Source: Thermoplasmatales archaeon (GTDB taxonomy: Archaea; Thermoplasmatota; Thermoplasmata; Methanomassiliicoccales; Methanomethylophilaceae). From it: DNA of 11,865 nt. The stretch is taken from assembly GCA_012522645.1 (NCBI GenBank), contig JAAYKC010000075.1:1-11865 (forward strand), given 5' to 3'. Position numbers and translations under genes: made by a program. Shown here piece after piece: positions 1 to 6,226 of the stretch. Each line of letters starts with the position of its first letter. The first letter of the stretch is position 1. A model generated the notes under the pieces. It saw only the letters and a program-made list of their open reading frames with translations, ran no database searches and was not told where the DNA came from.

Positions 1-18
1 CGTGACTTCGACAGGTGA
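1..18 (+). repeat. Left terminal inverted repeat of the IS
   Basis: CGTGACTTCGACAGGTGA is the exact reverse complement of 1917-1934. The match resumes for CGAC at 19-22 if one base is skipped on the right side. The repeat touches the window edge, so its outer boundary is not certain. Confidence 0.93.
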
Positions 19-120
19 CGACATTTTTACATCATTTTCTGAACAGATCGAGAGCTGTCGCTGATTGCAATGCCGGCACGTTTCGTTCTCAAGAACACCT
101 TCGTTAGTTATATTAACCTG

Positions 121-167
121 TAAGAATATATATTTAACCAGCAAAGCTGGTTAAATTATATTTCTTA
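121..167. other. Long hairpin in the transposase leader, overlapping a TATA-like box
   Basis: The inner arms 132-142 (ATTTAACCAGC) and 146-156 are perfect 11-bp complements around an AAA loop. Pairing continues outward from 121-130 to 157-167 with two single-base bulges (131 and 163), giving about 20 base pairs. The left arm includes AATATATATTTAA (125-137), which reads as an archaeal TATA element about 75 bp before the transposase start. The structure does not cover the ribosome binding site at 202-208. It could be an operator, a stop for transcription entering from outside, or a transposase-binding subterminal site. Confidence 0.6.
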
Positions 168-201
168 AACACGAAAGAGAACATCGGCGACACGACAAGA
201 A

Positions 202-208
202 GGTGATG
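202..208 (+). promoter_or_regulatory. Ribosome binding site that decides the TTG start of the transposase
   Basis: GGTGATG lies 4 nt before the TTG at 213. The next in-frame ATG (residue 7, at 231) has no such site, which supports TTG as the start. Confidence 0.6.
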
Positions 209-212
209 AGGC

Positions 213-1877
213 TTGGAAACCCCGAAGAAGATGGCCATCCTGCATAATGCGACCGAGTACGAAGGGATACCGGCCGCAAGCGCAATAGGTATGGCCCTGT
301 TCGAATCTTCAGGAATGAGACGCCTCATCGATCAACGCTGCAGATTCGATCCGGAGAAGAGGATTCTTTCTCCGGGAATGGTCATAAAGGCCCTTATCGG
401 CCCCACGTACAACATCCGCAACAAATATCCGCTCTACCTTGTGAACAAGGCATACACCGCCGCACCCACGGACCGTCTGTTCGGACCCCGTGTGTCCTGC
501 GGCGATCTGTACGACACCGCATTGGCAAGGGGATTGGACACTCTTTTCGACTGCGATCTTGAAAAGCTCTTCACCGCCTGTTCGGACCTCGCGGTGAAAA
601 CGTTCGATCTGGATTCCCATGAATACCATATGGATTCCACCGACATCTCGTTCTGGGGGATGGAGCACGTCCCGGACAAGGAAGGTGCCGCGATCCCGAA
701 GCACAACGGTCATCCGAAGGACAAACGACCGGAACTGCTGCAGTACGAACTTCAGCTCATCACGAATTCCGTTCGGATCATACGCTACATGAAGCCGTAC
801 AGCGGCAATGTCAGCGATTCGGTGATGGACAGGAGGACCCTTGAGGACATGGGGCGCATATTCACACCCGAAGAGCTTGCCGTCTCCACAGTCGTGGGGG
901 ACTGCAAACTCGCCACGGCGGGGAACATCATGAAGATCATCGACATGAACCTCGGCTTCGTATCCAAATGCGCAGAGAACTTCATCGGCGGCGCCAAGCG
1001 GGATGCTGTGGACATATCGTTGTCGACGAGGATGCATTCCTGCGGGAAGAGGGGGCTGTGGATGTCCGACAGCGACATGGATGTGGCACTGAGCGAGGAC
1101 CGTACGGAGAAACTCCGTTTCGTCGCATTCAGATGGGATTCGAAGGTCGACTCCAAGATCGGAAAGCTGAAGGAAGACTGCGCCGGGAAGGCCGCGAAGC
1201 TGAAGGAGATGCTGGACGGGATGCGTTTCGACTGCATCTCGGACGCCCGGGAGTGCATGTCGGAGAAGTGGATCGATCCGGACGGTCCGTTGGCAGTCGA
1301 ATTCAGGGATCCGCTCCCGGAATATGCGATGCATGCCCCCGAGGGGACGATATGGAGACTGGATTTCGACGTTCTCATCTCTGACAAACGCATCAGACGG
1401 AAAGCGGAAACCGACTCGACCGTTGTCCTGGTGACAAACCTCGAACGTCCCGGGAAAGGATACGTCCATGACGGGAACGGACGCGCGAAGGCGACGGACG
1501 AAAGGATATTGGAACTTTACAGCCAAGAATATGTTGTCGAGCATTCGTTCAGATTCATGAAATCGGGGATCGGGATGGATTCGATATTCCTGCAGACACC
1601 TTCCAGGGAGAATGCGATGATGTTCGTCGTATGCATCGCCGCCCTCATAACGAATATCGCAGACGCGATATTCAGACGCACGGATATGCGTCTTGACGGA
1701 AGGCCGCTTACGATGTACAGGCTCGCGCACGAGCTTCAGACGACTCTCGTGACATACTCCCGCAGTGACAACAGCCTCAGACTCATGGGTCCCCGCGAGG
1801 CTGCGGGACGGTTCTTCGGATACACAGACGCATTGAGGATAAACCCACAGTATCTCCTTGGGTACATCGGAGATTGA
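213..1877 (+). CDS. IS1634-family transposase (DDE)
   Basis: This 554-aa protein catalyses cut-and-paste or copy transposition of the surrounding element by binding its inverted repeats. The RNase H-type catalytic residues can be assigned: D141 in HMDSTDISFWG, D230 in STVVGDCKLAT, and E443 in SQEYVVEHSFRFMKS. The last fits the IS4-type Y-x2-x-x3-E-x6-K signature (Y436, E443, K450), with Glu439 where many relatives have Arg. The segment GHPKDKRPELLQ (166-177) matches the conserved G-x-SKDxRPDLxQ block of this family. The long spacing between D230 and E443 reflects the insertion domain typical of IS1634. The TTG start at 213 is favoured by GGTGATG just upstream. The gene is intact, without a frameshift. 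The opposite strand carries a 473-codon open frame that I regard as a codon-bias shadow. Confidence 0.93.
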   Translation: METPKKMAILHNATEYEGIPAASAIGMALFESSGMRRLIDQRCRFDPEKRILSPGMVIKALIGPTYNIRNKYPLYLVNKAYTAAPTDRLFGPRVSCGDLYDTALARGLDTLFDCDLEKLFTACSDLAVKTFDLDSHEYHMDSTDISFWGMEHVPDKEGAAIPKHNGHPKDKRPELLQYELQLITNSVRIIRYMKPYSGNVSDSVMDRRTLEDMGRIFTPEELAVSTVVGDCKLATAGNIMKIIDMNLGFVSKCAENFIGGAKRDAVDISLSTRMHSCGKRGLWMSDSDMDVALSEDRTEKLRFVAFRWDSKVDSKIGKLKEDCAGKAAKLKEMLDGMRFDCISDARECMSEKWIDPDGPLAVEFRDPLPEYAMHAPEGTIWRLDFDVLISDKRIRRKAETDSTVVLVTNLERPGKGYVHDGNGRAKATDERILELYSQEYVVEHSFRFMKSGIGMDSIFLQTPSRENAMMFVVCIAALITNIADAIFRRTDMRLDGRPLTMYRLAHELQTTLVTYSRSDNSLRLMGPREAAGRFFGYTDALRINPQYLLGYIGD

Positions 1878-1916
1878 GCCGGCAGGCGTTTCAGCGGAAG
1901 CTATGCAGACCGTCGT

Positions 1917-1934
1917 TCACCTGTCGAAGTCACG
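1917..1934 (-). repeat. Right terminal inverted repeat of the IS
   Basis: This is the exact reverse complement of 1-18. It ends 57 bp after the transposase stop codon and is followed by AAAAAAG. Confidence 0.93.
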
Positions 1935-2057
1935 AAAAAAGTCCGCTGTAAAAATCATAGGATTTATCCCCGTGAGACATGAATCAGTGCAGTAAATCAT
2001 ACTTTTTTACTGACCGGCGGATCCGGTAACGATTGTTTCCCTTTCAAGTGGTTTTCC

Positions 2058-2100
2058 CGGACGGACGGCAAAAAGTTGGGATGGGAGCGCCGTCCGTCCG
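2058..2100. repeat. Perfect 12-bp inverted repeat (stem-loop)
   Basis: CGGACGGACGGC (2058-2069) is fully complementary to GCCGTCCGTCCG (2089-2100) around a 19-nt loop. Outside it, GTTTCCC (2035-2041) and TTTCC (2053-2057) can each pair with GGGGGGAAAC (2104-2113), so the outer stem has two competing forms. It lies 112 bp past the arcS stop and lacks an adjacent long U tract, so it is not a standard archaeal terminator. Confidence 0.7.
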
Positions 2101-2173
2101 AATGGGGGGAAACAGGAAGTGTTTGGGATGTTTTCCTTCTGTCTCCAAATGATACTACTTCACCGCAGTATTT

Positions 2174-2191
2174 AAAGAAAAGAGGGGGAGG
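2174..2191 (-). terminator. Pyrimidine-rich tract after arcS, possible terminator
   Basis: On the minus strand, about 20 nt past the arcS stop, the sequence reads CCTCCCCCTCTTTTCTTT. Archaeal transcription commonly ends at U-rich runs, so this is a reasonable termination zone, but it is interrupted by C residues. Confidence 0.3.
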
Positions 2192-2211
2192 TCACCGAAA
2201 ATGACCGAAAA

Positions 2212-3888
2212 TCACTTTCTGTGACGGATCTTCACCGCTATGCCGCGGCTCATCTCCTCCATCTCCTTCCCGCACATCTGCGCGACGCCGACGGCGATGA
2301 CCTCGCCTTCGGTCATCACCACGGCCTCGTCACCGGCCCTTATGTTGTGATCCGCCGACTTCACGCCGACGGCGAAGAGGCTGCCTTTCAGATCGAACCT
2401 CTGAATATCCACGACGTTGATCCCCATGGACGCGAGTATCCCGGCACCGTCCATGGTCAGGGAGATCATCCCTCTCTCCTCGGACAGCATCCCCAGCTGG
2501 GTCTTGCCGCGCATTATCTTCCAGTACGGGTACTTCCCGATCGCGAAGGTGTCCTCATCCATGATCCTGTCGGCAACGCTCTTCCCGAACTGGAATGTCA
2601 GAACGGCCCTTACCGATTCCTTGCGGTCCGTCATGTACTCGCCGGACGGCATGTCCCGGGTGATCTCCCTCAGAGTATTGTCCAGCAGCTCCAGTGATGC
2701 TTGGGACGTGGGGTCGTCATCCACCACCGTATCGATGATATCGGCCATGTCCCCTATCAGATCATGGCTTGAGCCGAGATGGGACACCACCTCGTCATAG
2801 CCGAAGCTCAGGAACCTGGAGAACAGCTCCCTTATGAACTCCCTCTCCTGGCATTTCCACTGCCCCGTCACCGGTATGTCGTAGGAATTGGCAGGATAGA
2901 ATACATCCAGCTCCCTGGGGACCATCCCCAATGGGGATGTCAGTATCACCTCGTGGACGACCGTGTCATGCCCTGCGGTGTGTATCGCCGACGAGAACAT
3001 CTTGTGTGTCTTGGATTTATGATAGGGCTTCCTGGCGGAGCACGGCAGCAGGAGGAGGACCCTCTTGTGAGCGGGCTTCTCATACCTTTCCATGATCGCC
3101 TTCCTGTATCTCAGCACGTCAGGGCGCATCAGGGACTGCGTGGTATTGCATGAGAATCTGGTGCCCGTGACCGGCGTCATCTCCTCCTGGTATCCGTAGC
3201 AGACGTCGTCGAAGATCCTGAGCAGTGCAACGGAGGACGGGGAGGACGGAGCGCGCTGGTCCGCCAGTTCCCTCAGCCTCCCGGATGCCGTGAACGTTCG
3301 CACCTTGGCGCATTCCCTTCCCATCTCCGCAATATTCTCATGAACGGAATCGATTCCGCGGTCCGCATTCCCCTCGGACATCGTCTCTATCCCCTCGGCA
3401 CCGAGGACCCTGGGCAGTGAATCATCGAAGACATCGATGCCCATGTAGGAATACATCGCAAGGGTGGACGGTTCGGCCAGTCCCGGTGCGGCCAAAATAA
3501 CGCCGTTCCCCGCCGATTCCCTTATCGCGGATATCTGCGAAACCGCTTTCCTGGGATCGCCTCGCAGCTCGTATGCGTTGGCTATGACTGCGATCTCCGT
3601 CCCTTCCGGGATCATGCAGCCTTCTTCGAAAGGGAGACGTATCACGGCTATGCTGCCGTACGGTGTCACATCACCCCTGCCGCGAACGGCAGGGTATCTG
3701 AGCTTCTGATCCAGAGGAGCTTCGTCACCCATGGCGACGAATGTCCTGCCGGAATCGCTGACCCTGATGTGCATGTCCCCTGCCGCATCACGGCAGGTCT
3801 GCATGACCGCAGGCGTCTGCACTGCAGCGTCATTCCGAGTGTAAACGCATACTCTGCCCCTCATAGAACGGGCCGTCACATCCAGCAT
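2212..3888 (-). CDS. arcS: Archaeosine synthase ArcS (TgtA2, second archaeal TGT paralogue)
   Basis: This 558-aa protein acts on tRNA carrying preQ0 at position 15, after TgtA has inserted it, in the route to archaeosine (G+), which stabilises the tRNA core. The diagnostic ArcS motif PCSARKPYHKSKTH is present at 282-295. The N-terminal part (about 1-230) resembles the TGT barrel but without the usual TGT catalytic site, as expected for ArcS. The C-terminal part (about 485-558) reads as a PUA RNA-binding domain, with DLKGSLFAVGV, AGDEAVVM and AVGVAQM strands. The length fits full-length ArcS. No ribosome binding site precedes the ATG; instead a TATA-like TTATCTA is centred about 25 bp upstream, which suggests a leaderless mRNA. 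It is a single gene, diverging from pyrB, with no archaeosine partner such as a RaSEA radical-SAM gene in view. Confidence 0.9.
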   Translation of the reverse strand: MLDVTARSMRGRVCVYTRNDAAVQTPAVMQTCRDAAGDMHIRVSDSGRTFVAMGDEAPLDQKLRYPAVRGRGDVTPYGSIAVIRLPFEEGCMIPEGTEIAVIANAYELRGDPRKAVSQISAIRESAGNGVILAAPGLAEPSTLAMYSYMGIDVFDDSLPRVLGAEGIETMSEGNADRGIDSVHENIAEMGRECAKVRTFTASGRLRELADQRAPSSPSSVALLRIFDDVCYGYQEEMTPVTGTRFSCNTTQSLMRPDVLRYRKAIMERYEKPAHKRVLLLLPCSARKPYHKSKTHKMFSSAIHTAGHDTVVHEVILTSPLGMVPRELDVFYPANSYDIPVTGQWKCQEREFIRELFSRFLSFGYDEVVSHLGSSHDLIGDMADIIDTVVDDDPTSQASLELLDNTLREITRDMPSGEYMTDRKESVRAVLTFQFGKSVADRIMDEDTFAIGKYPYWKIMRGKTQLGMLSEERGMISLTMDGAGILASMGINVVDIQRFDLKGSLFAVGVKSADHNIRAGDEAVVMTEGEVIAVGVAQMCGKEMEEMSRGIAVKIRHRK

Positions 3889-3907
3889 AATCGTGAGAGA
3901 GCATCTT

Positions 3908-3918
3908 CTTAGATAATG
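3908..3918 (-). promoter_or_regulatory. TATA-like box of arcS
   Basis: The minus strand reads CATTATCTAAG here. Its centre is about 25 bp from the ATG at 3888, and there is no Shine-Dalgarno sequence between, so transcription may begin at or near the start codon (leaderless). Inferred from spacing only. Confidence 0.4.
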
Positions 3919-3980
3919 TTGTGCCCGTCCCGCATATCGTGCCCGCGGACACGCACTGACACCGGGACGGCATCAATGAA

Positions 3981-3990
3981 AGAGTTAAAT
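3981..3990 (+). promoter_or_regulatory. TATA-like box of the pyrB operon
   Basis: AGAGTTAAAT is the most A/T-rich stretch before pyrB. A start site about 25 bp downstream would leave a very short leader that just holds the GAGGTGA ribosome binding site at 4015-4021. I see no clear operator or attenuator in this 137-bp divergent gap. Confidence 0.35.
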
Positions 3991-4025
3991 CACGCAACGG
4001 TCAATTACCTGACCGAGGTGAGCTG

Positions 4026-4958
4026 TTGGATTTCTACGACCGTGATATTGTATCGATAAAGGATTTCACCAGGGAGGAGATCGAGGAACTTCTGGATCTT
4101 TCTGAGAAGATGGTGCCGTACGCTATGGGGGAGAGGACATGGAAGCCTCTCTCCGGGAAGATCCTGGGCAATCTGTTCTTCGAGCCCTCCACCAGGACGA
4201 GACTCTCCTTCGAGAGCGCCGCCCACAGGCTGGGGGCCGATGTGATAGACGTTTCGGAGATGTCGATGACCTCCATATCCAAAGGGGAGACGCTGGCCGA
4301 CACCATACGTATGGTCGATGCCTATTGTGACGCCATTGTCCTCAGGCACCCCTACGAGGGGGCTGCCAGACTGGCGGCCAAATTCTCGATAAACCCTGTA
4401 ATAAACGCAGGGGACGGTGCCGGATCCCACCCTACGCAGACCCTCCTGGATCTTTTCACCATGAGATCCAATAAGGGATCCATAGACGGCCTGAACATAG
4501 TGCTGGTAGGCGACCTGAAATACGGCAGGACCGTGCATTCCCTGTCCGATGCCCTGACGGTGTTCGGGGCCAAGCTCACCCTGGTCGCCCCGGAGCAGCT
4601 GCAGATGCCGGATGATATCGTCAGGAACCTTAAGGACAAAGGCTGTCCGGTAAAACAGACCGATGACCTGGAGGCGGTAATAAGCGATGCCGATGTCCTT
4701 TACGTCACCCGCATCCAGAAAGAGAGGTTCCCGGACCCGACAGAATATGACAAAGTGGCGGGGATGTACAGGATAGACAATTCCATGCTCAGGGAGGCGC
4801 AGAAGGACATGATCGTGATGCACCCCCTCCCCAGGATCGATGAGATCGCTCCGGAGGTTGATTCCACAGAGCACGCCAAGTATTTCGAGCAGGCCTTCAA
4901 CGGGATACCTGTGAGAATGGCCCTTCTCAAGGCCATATTGGGAGGTGAGGAACAGTGA
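4026..4958 (+). CDS. pyrB: Aspartate carbamoyltransferase catalytic subunit
   Basis: This 310-aa enzyme joins carbamoyl phosphate and L-aspartate to make carbamoyl aspartate, the first committed step of pyrimidine synthesis, in the cytoplasm. Family motifs are all present: FFEPSTRTRLSFE (51-63) for carbamoyl phosphate binding, the flexible loop with SKGETLADT (85-93), HPTQTLLDLF (135-144), and MHPLPRIDEI (265-274). The length is standard for the family. I chose TTG at 4026 because GAGGTGA (4015-4021) lies 4 nt upstream and the conserved N-terminus FYDRDIVSIKDFT follows directly. It overlaps pyrI by 4 bp (GTGA), which suggests coupled translation and a fixed ratio for the PyrB-PyrI holoenzyme. 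Confidence 0.97.
   Translation: MDFYDRDIVSIKDFTREEIEELLDLSEKMVPYAMGERTWKPLSGKILGNLFFEPSTRTRLSFESAAHRLGADVIDVSEMSMTSISKGETLADTIRMVDAYCDAIVLRHPYEGAARLAAKFSINPVINAGDGAGSHPTQTLLDLFTMRSNKGSIDGLNIVLVGDLKYGRTVHSLSDALTVFGAKLTLVAPEQLQMPDDIVRNLKDKGCPVKQTDDLEAVISDADVLYVTRIQKERFPDPTEYDKVAGMYRIDNSMLREAQKDMIVMHPLPRIDEIAPEVDSTEHAKYFEQAFNGIPVRMALLKAILGGEEQ
4941..4948 (+). promoter_or_regulatory. Strong ribosome binding site for pyrI, inside the end of pyrB
   Basis: GGAGGTGA lies 6 nt before the GTG at 4955. It supports the GTG start of pyrI despite the overlap with pyrB. Confidence 0.75.
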
Positions 4959-5416
4959 AGGAAATCAAGGTGGCACCGATAAGGAACGGCACCGTCATCG
5001 ACCATATAACCGCAGGCCAGTCACTGAACGTCCTGAAGATACTGGGCGTGAACGAGAGCACGATAGATTCCACGATAAGCGTCCTCATCAAGGTCCCTTC
5101 CAAGAAGGGCGCGGGATGGAAGGACGTCGTAAAGGTGGAGGACCGGGAGCTCGACCCCAGGATGGTCGATAAGATCGCTCTCATCGCACCCGACGCGACG
5201 ATAGTGATAATCCGCGATTTCATCGTAGCCGAAAAATACAAGGTGAAGCTTGACGACATCGTCTCCGGCCTGGTGAAATGCAGCAACCCCCACTGCATAA
5301 CCAATAAAGGGGAACCTGTGGAACCGGAGTTCAGAGTGATCGACCGCAGCTCATCCAAGCTCAGATGCATGTACTGCGACAGGATCCTCACCAACATCTC
5401 GGACAATCTGATATGA
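4955..5416 (+). CDS. pyrI: Aspartate carbamoyltransferase regulatory subunit
   Basis: This 153-aa subunit binds CTP or ATP and passes the allosteric signal to PyrB. The N-terminal nucleotide domain shows the conserved NGTVIDHI (11-18) and Lys60 and Lys94, which align with the nucleotide-contacting lysines of the E. coli protein. The C-terminal zinc domain has four cysteines at 109, 114, 138 and 141 (C-x4-C-x23-C-x2-C), the same numbers as in E. coli PyrI, and the total length is also the same. All zinc ligands are present, so the protein should hold PyrB trimers together. Translation begins at GTG, with a strong ribosome binding site inside pyrB. The stop overlaps the next gene by ATGA. Confidence 0.97.
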   Translation: MKEIKVAPIRNGTVIDHITAGQSLNVLKILGVNESTIDSTISVLIKVPSKKGAGWKDVVKVEDRELDPRMVDKIALIAPDATIVIIRDFIVAEKYKVKLDDIVSGLVKCSNPHCITNKGEPVEPEFRVIDRSSSKLRCMYCDRILTNISDNLI

Positions 5417-5946
5417 GGATAATAGCCGTGGCGGGTATGCCGGGGGCCGGGAAGGAGGAGCTCCTGACTGTGGCCCGGGGGATGGGCATACCGTTCCTGA
5501 GGATGGGTGACATCGTAAGGGACTTCCATGCCGAGAGGTCAGCGGATGATGCGGCCCTGTCCGTCGGGCAGTTCGCCAGTGCGGAGAGGGAACGTCACGG
5601 ATTCAGCATATGGGCCAGAAGGGCGATGGAACGGATGCACGGGAATGTCTTCCTGGTAGACGGCTGCCGCAGCATGGATGAGGTCAGGGCGTACAGGGAG
5701 CTGACGGATGACGTCATGGTCATCGGCATACACAGCAGCCCGGCCGCCAGATATGACAGGCTCGTCAAAAGGAACAGGGACGATGCTCCCCGTAGCCCGG
5801 AGGATTTCGAGGCCAGGGACTCAAGGGAGATCGGCTGGGGGCTGGCAGAGCTCATCGTCATGTCCGATGTCCTCATAATCAACGAAGGCACCCTTCCAGA
5901 ATTCAAGAAGGAGGCGGGGGCTGTTCTCAGGAAAGTGATTGCGTGA
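5413..5946 (+). CDS. UPF0200-type P-loop kinase-like ATPase
   Basis: This 177-aa protein belongs to the archaeal UPF0200 group, small nucleoside-monophosphate-kinase-like P-loop proteins of unproven function that are often mislabelled as dephospho-CoA kinase. The Walker A motif is GMPGAGKE (8-15). VFLVDGCRSMDEV (79-91) is the Walker B-like strand, R120-R122 lie in a lid-like region (RLVKRNRDDAPRSPEDFEARDSRE is conserved in pattern), and DVLIINEG (152-159) is the last strand. I chose ATG at 5413, not an earlier in-frame start at 5365, because it forms an ATGA overlap with the pyrI stop and the glycine-rich loop then sits at the usual distance from the N-terminus. Its place behind pyrBI suggests a nucleotide-related role, but that is inference from context. 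Confidence 0.85.
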   Translation: MRIIAVAGMPGAGKEELLTVARGMGIPFLRMGDIVRDFHAERSADDAALSVGQFASAERERHGFSIWARRAMERMHGNVFLVDGCRSMDEVRAYRELTDDVMVIGIHSSPAARYDRLVKRNRDDAPRSPEDFEARDSREIGWGLAELIVMSDVLIINEGTLPEFKKEAGAVLRKVIA

Positions 5947-6218
5947 GGTTCACCGTGACCCGCCTCTGCGGAGGGAAGGCCCTGATGGCAACATCCAAGG
6001 AGGAGCTGAGAGTGGATATGGACAGAGCGGATGCATTCATATCCGGGGAGGGTAAGGTGAAGAGCCGCGATGATCTCATGATGACGGCTGAATGGCGCGG
6101 CATGGAGATCACGCTGTACCCTCAGGGCAAGGTCATGTTCTTTCCTCTCTCAGATAAGGACACAGCGATCAAATACGCGGCGGAGATCCTTCTCGGAGCC
6201 TGTGCCGCAGGCGATTAA
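5943..6218 (+). CDS. Small conserved-looking protein of unknown function (91 aa)
   Basis: I do not recognise this family. The gene begins at GTG in a 4-bp GTGA overlap with the UPF0200 stop, so it is probably translated as part of the pyrBI run. The protein has no signal peptide, membrane segment or cysteine cluster (Cys9 and Cys87 only). Visible pattern: a basic beta-strand start (RFTVTRL), a middle with acidic and basic residues, then two likely strands (MEITLYPQGKVMFFPL, 74-50-type hairpin near residues 55-70) and a helix (DKDTAIKYAAEILLGA, about 71-86). A strand-turn-strand-helix with LYPxGKV resembles half of a TATA-binding-protein-like fold, but this is a weak visual likeness. UPF0200 genes elsewhere can neighbour small RNA-binding proteins; this one does not clearly match that family. 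Confidence 0.7.
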   Translation: MRFTVTRLCGGKALMATSKEELRVDMDRADAFISGEGKVKSRDDLMMTAEWRGMEITLYPQGKVMFFPLSDKDTAIKYAAEILLGACAAGD

Positions 6219-6226
6219 TCATATAT

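Larger units (their letters stand above)
1..1934 (+). mobile_element. IS1634-family (IS4 superfamily) insertion sequence, apparently complete
   Basis: The element is bounded by an 18-bp perfect inverted repeat (1-18 and 1917-1934), and a further 4-5 bp match if one base is skipped. Between the repeats lies one uninterrupted transposase gene. The total length of about 1.93 kb and the single long DDE transposase suit the IS1634 family. The left repeat begins at base 1, so I cannot see the left flank, the target duplication, or whether the repeat extends further out. The right flank begins with six A residues (1935-1940), which might be part of a target duplication. Nothing in the element looks decayed, so it may be recent or active. 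Seen: repeats and ORF. Inferred: family and activity. Confidence 0.9.
1935..2211. other. Non-coding gap rich in inverted repeats, between the IS and arcS
   Basis: I see no credible gene in these 277 bp. Inverted repeats are: CAGTAAA (1990-1996) with TTTACTG (2006-2012); ACCGG (2013-2017) with CCGGT (2023-2027); and a perfect 12-bp pair at 2058-2069 and 2089-2100. Near the arcS stop there is a tandem ACCGAAAAT pair (2194-2202, 2204-2212). No tRNA-like cloverleaf or CRISPR repeat is visible. This gap lies downstream of both the transposase and arcS, so terminators are expected here; a structured RNA or the remnant of a small mobile element is possible. Confidence 0.6.

Noticed and set aside
309..1730. 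473-codon open frame antisense to the transposase
   Set aside because: It is composed of low-complexity His/Arg/Pro-rich sequence with no recognisable domain, and lies exactly opposite a gene with all family motifs. It is a codon-bias shadow.
1935..2211. tRNA gene, C/D box RNA or CRISPR array in the gap
   Set aside because: No cloverleaf with a T-loop consensus, no paired C and D boxes at suitable distance, and no regularly spaced repeats are visible.
2194..2212. Tandem ACCGAAAAT pair at the end of arcS
   Set aside because: There are only two 9-bp copies, one of which runs into the stop codon of arcS. That is too short to call a repeat array.
4005..4874. 289-codon open frame antisense to pyrB
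   Set aside because: Shadow of pyrB: no family motif, no ribosome binding site, and pyrB is certain.
5365..5412. 16-residue N-terminal extension of the UPF0200 protein
   Set aside because: It reads through the end of pyrI in another frame. The ATG at 5413 overlaps the pyrI stop in the same manner as the other junctions and places the P-loop correctly.
5413..5946. Dephospho-CoA kinase (coaE)
   Set aside because: The P-loop is similar, but the downstream pattern (VDGCRSMDEV, RDDAPRSPEDFEARD) fits UPF0200 better.
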